A stretch of 64,000 nt of DNA from Bdellovibrio sp. (GTDB lineage Bacteria; Bdellovibrionota; Bacteriovoracia; Bacteriovoracales; Bacteriovoracaceae): assembly GCA_016187935.1 (NCBI GenBank), contig JACPIU010000009.1, positions 22,784 through 86,783 of the forward strand. Direction: 5' to 3'. Each line of letters starts with the position of its first letter. Position 1 is the first letter of the stretch. Of the stretch, positions 63,895 through 64,000 are shown piece by piece. Both the position numbers and the translations under genes were made by a program. The notes below the pieces were generated by a model. The model was not told where the DNA came from. It saw only the letters and a list, made by a program, of their open reading frames with translations, and ran no database searches.

Positions 63895-64000
63895 CTAAAC
63901 TGCTACAACCTTAAAGTTATCGGTAATGAGTGTTTCAAGTTCGTGGTGATATTGCCGTATCCCTCTGAAAAAAGTTAAAAAAGCTGATTTGAAGTCAGCA
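63895..64000 (-). mobile_element. IS630-family transposase, 3' end only
   Basis: Minus-strand frame entering from the right edge and ending at TAG 63895-63897. It reads ADFKSAFLTFFRGIRQYHHE, then LETLITDNFKVVAV, the usual C-terminus of IS630-type DDE transposases (FF..I..Y..EL..L.TDNF). The catalytic part lies outside the window, so intactness cannot be judged. Confidence 0.6.

Noticed and set aside
63815..63897. 27-codon frame after the old yellow enzyme
   Set aside because: Too short, no family, and overlaps the probable terminus of the IS630-type element.

Overview
The window looks like chromosomal DNA of a Gram-negative bacterium, most likely a Bdellovibrionota member (Bacteriovorax/Peredibacter-like predator or relative). 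This is an inference from gene content: many lipoproteins and signal-peptide proteins of unknown family, several secreted metalloproteases and nucleases, an HNH protein of a type common in that group, and a cyclic-nucleotide-gated channel. No rRNA, tRNA or CRISPR array was seen. Genes are tightly packed on both strands, and several convergent pairs overlap by 4-23 bp.

Layout. 1-13 kb holds housekeeping and signalling genes: a degenerate HD-GYP protein, a nitronate monooxygenase/FabK-like enzyme, gltB with an abutting rhomboid protease, a two-TM protein, an HNH endonuclease, HtpX, a cyclic-nucleotide-gated K+ channel and lysine 2,3-aminomutase. 13-17 kb encodes exported proteins, including a large metzincin-like protease. 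17-24 kb has HrpB helicase, an ABC-F ATPase, an Lgt-like protein, a heme-binding-type sensor without a kinase ATPase domain, and a methyltransferase. 24-30.4 kb has a 1094-residue exported protein and two more metzincin-like proteins.

30.3-37 kb is an accessory, decaying stretch: a mazF remnant, an intact AbrB-type antitoxin beside a broken PIN toxin, a beta-helix-repeat exported protein, a small ORF bracketed by near-identical 21-22 bp direct repeats, an Asp/Glu-rich lipoprotein with a DUF1566-like end, a truncated glyoxalase-fold gene and a GNAT acetyltransferase. 37-46 kb has an exported protein ending in a kinase-like domain, two exported proteins of unknown function, an IS4 remnant, MsrA, an exported endonuclease/exonuclease/phosphatase (EEP) protein and a tyrosine recombinase whose start codon lies in a 14-bp-arm palindrome. 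46-52.5 kb has PlsC, an acidic/coiled-coil membrane protein, an ABC transporter pair and an Hcp-like Sel1-repeat lipoprotein.

52.5-56.5 kb is the most interesting part. An exported NADAR-domain protein and an exported EEP nuclease form a two-gene operon, next to a divergent gene for an exported protein with two tandem uracil-DNA-glycosylase-like domains. Together they suggest extracytoplasmic processing of nucleic acids or nucleotides (inference). 56.5-64 kb has an AidB-like acyl-CoA dehydrogenase with a radical SAM protein, a cadherin-like/RCC1 lipoprotein coupled to an old yellow enzyme, and the 3' end of an IS630-type transposase at the right edge.
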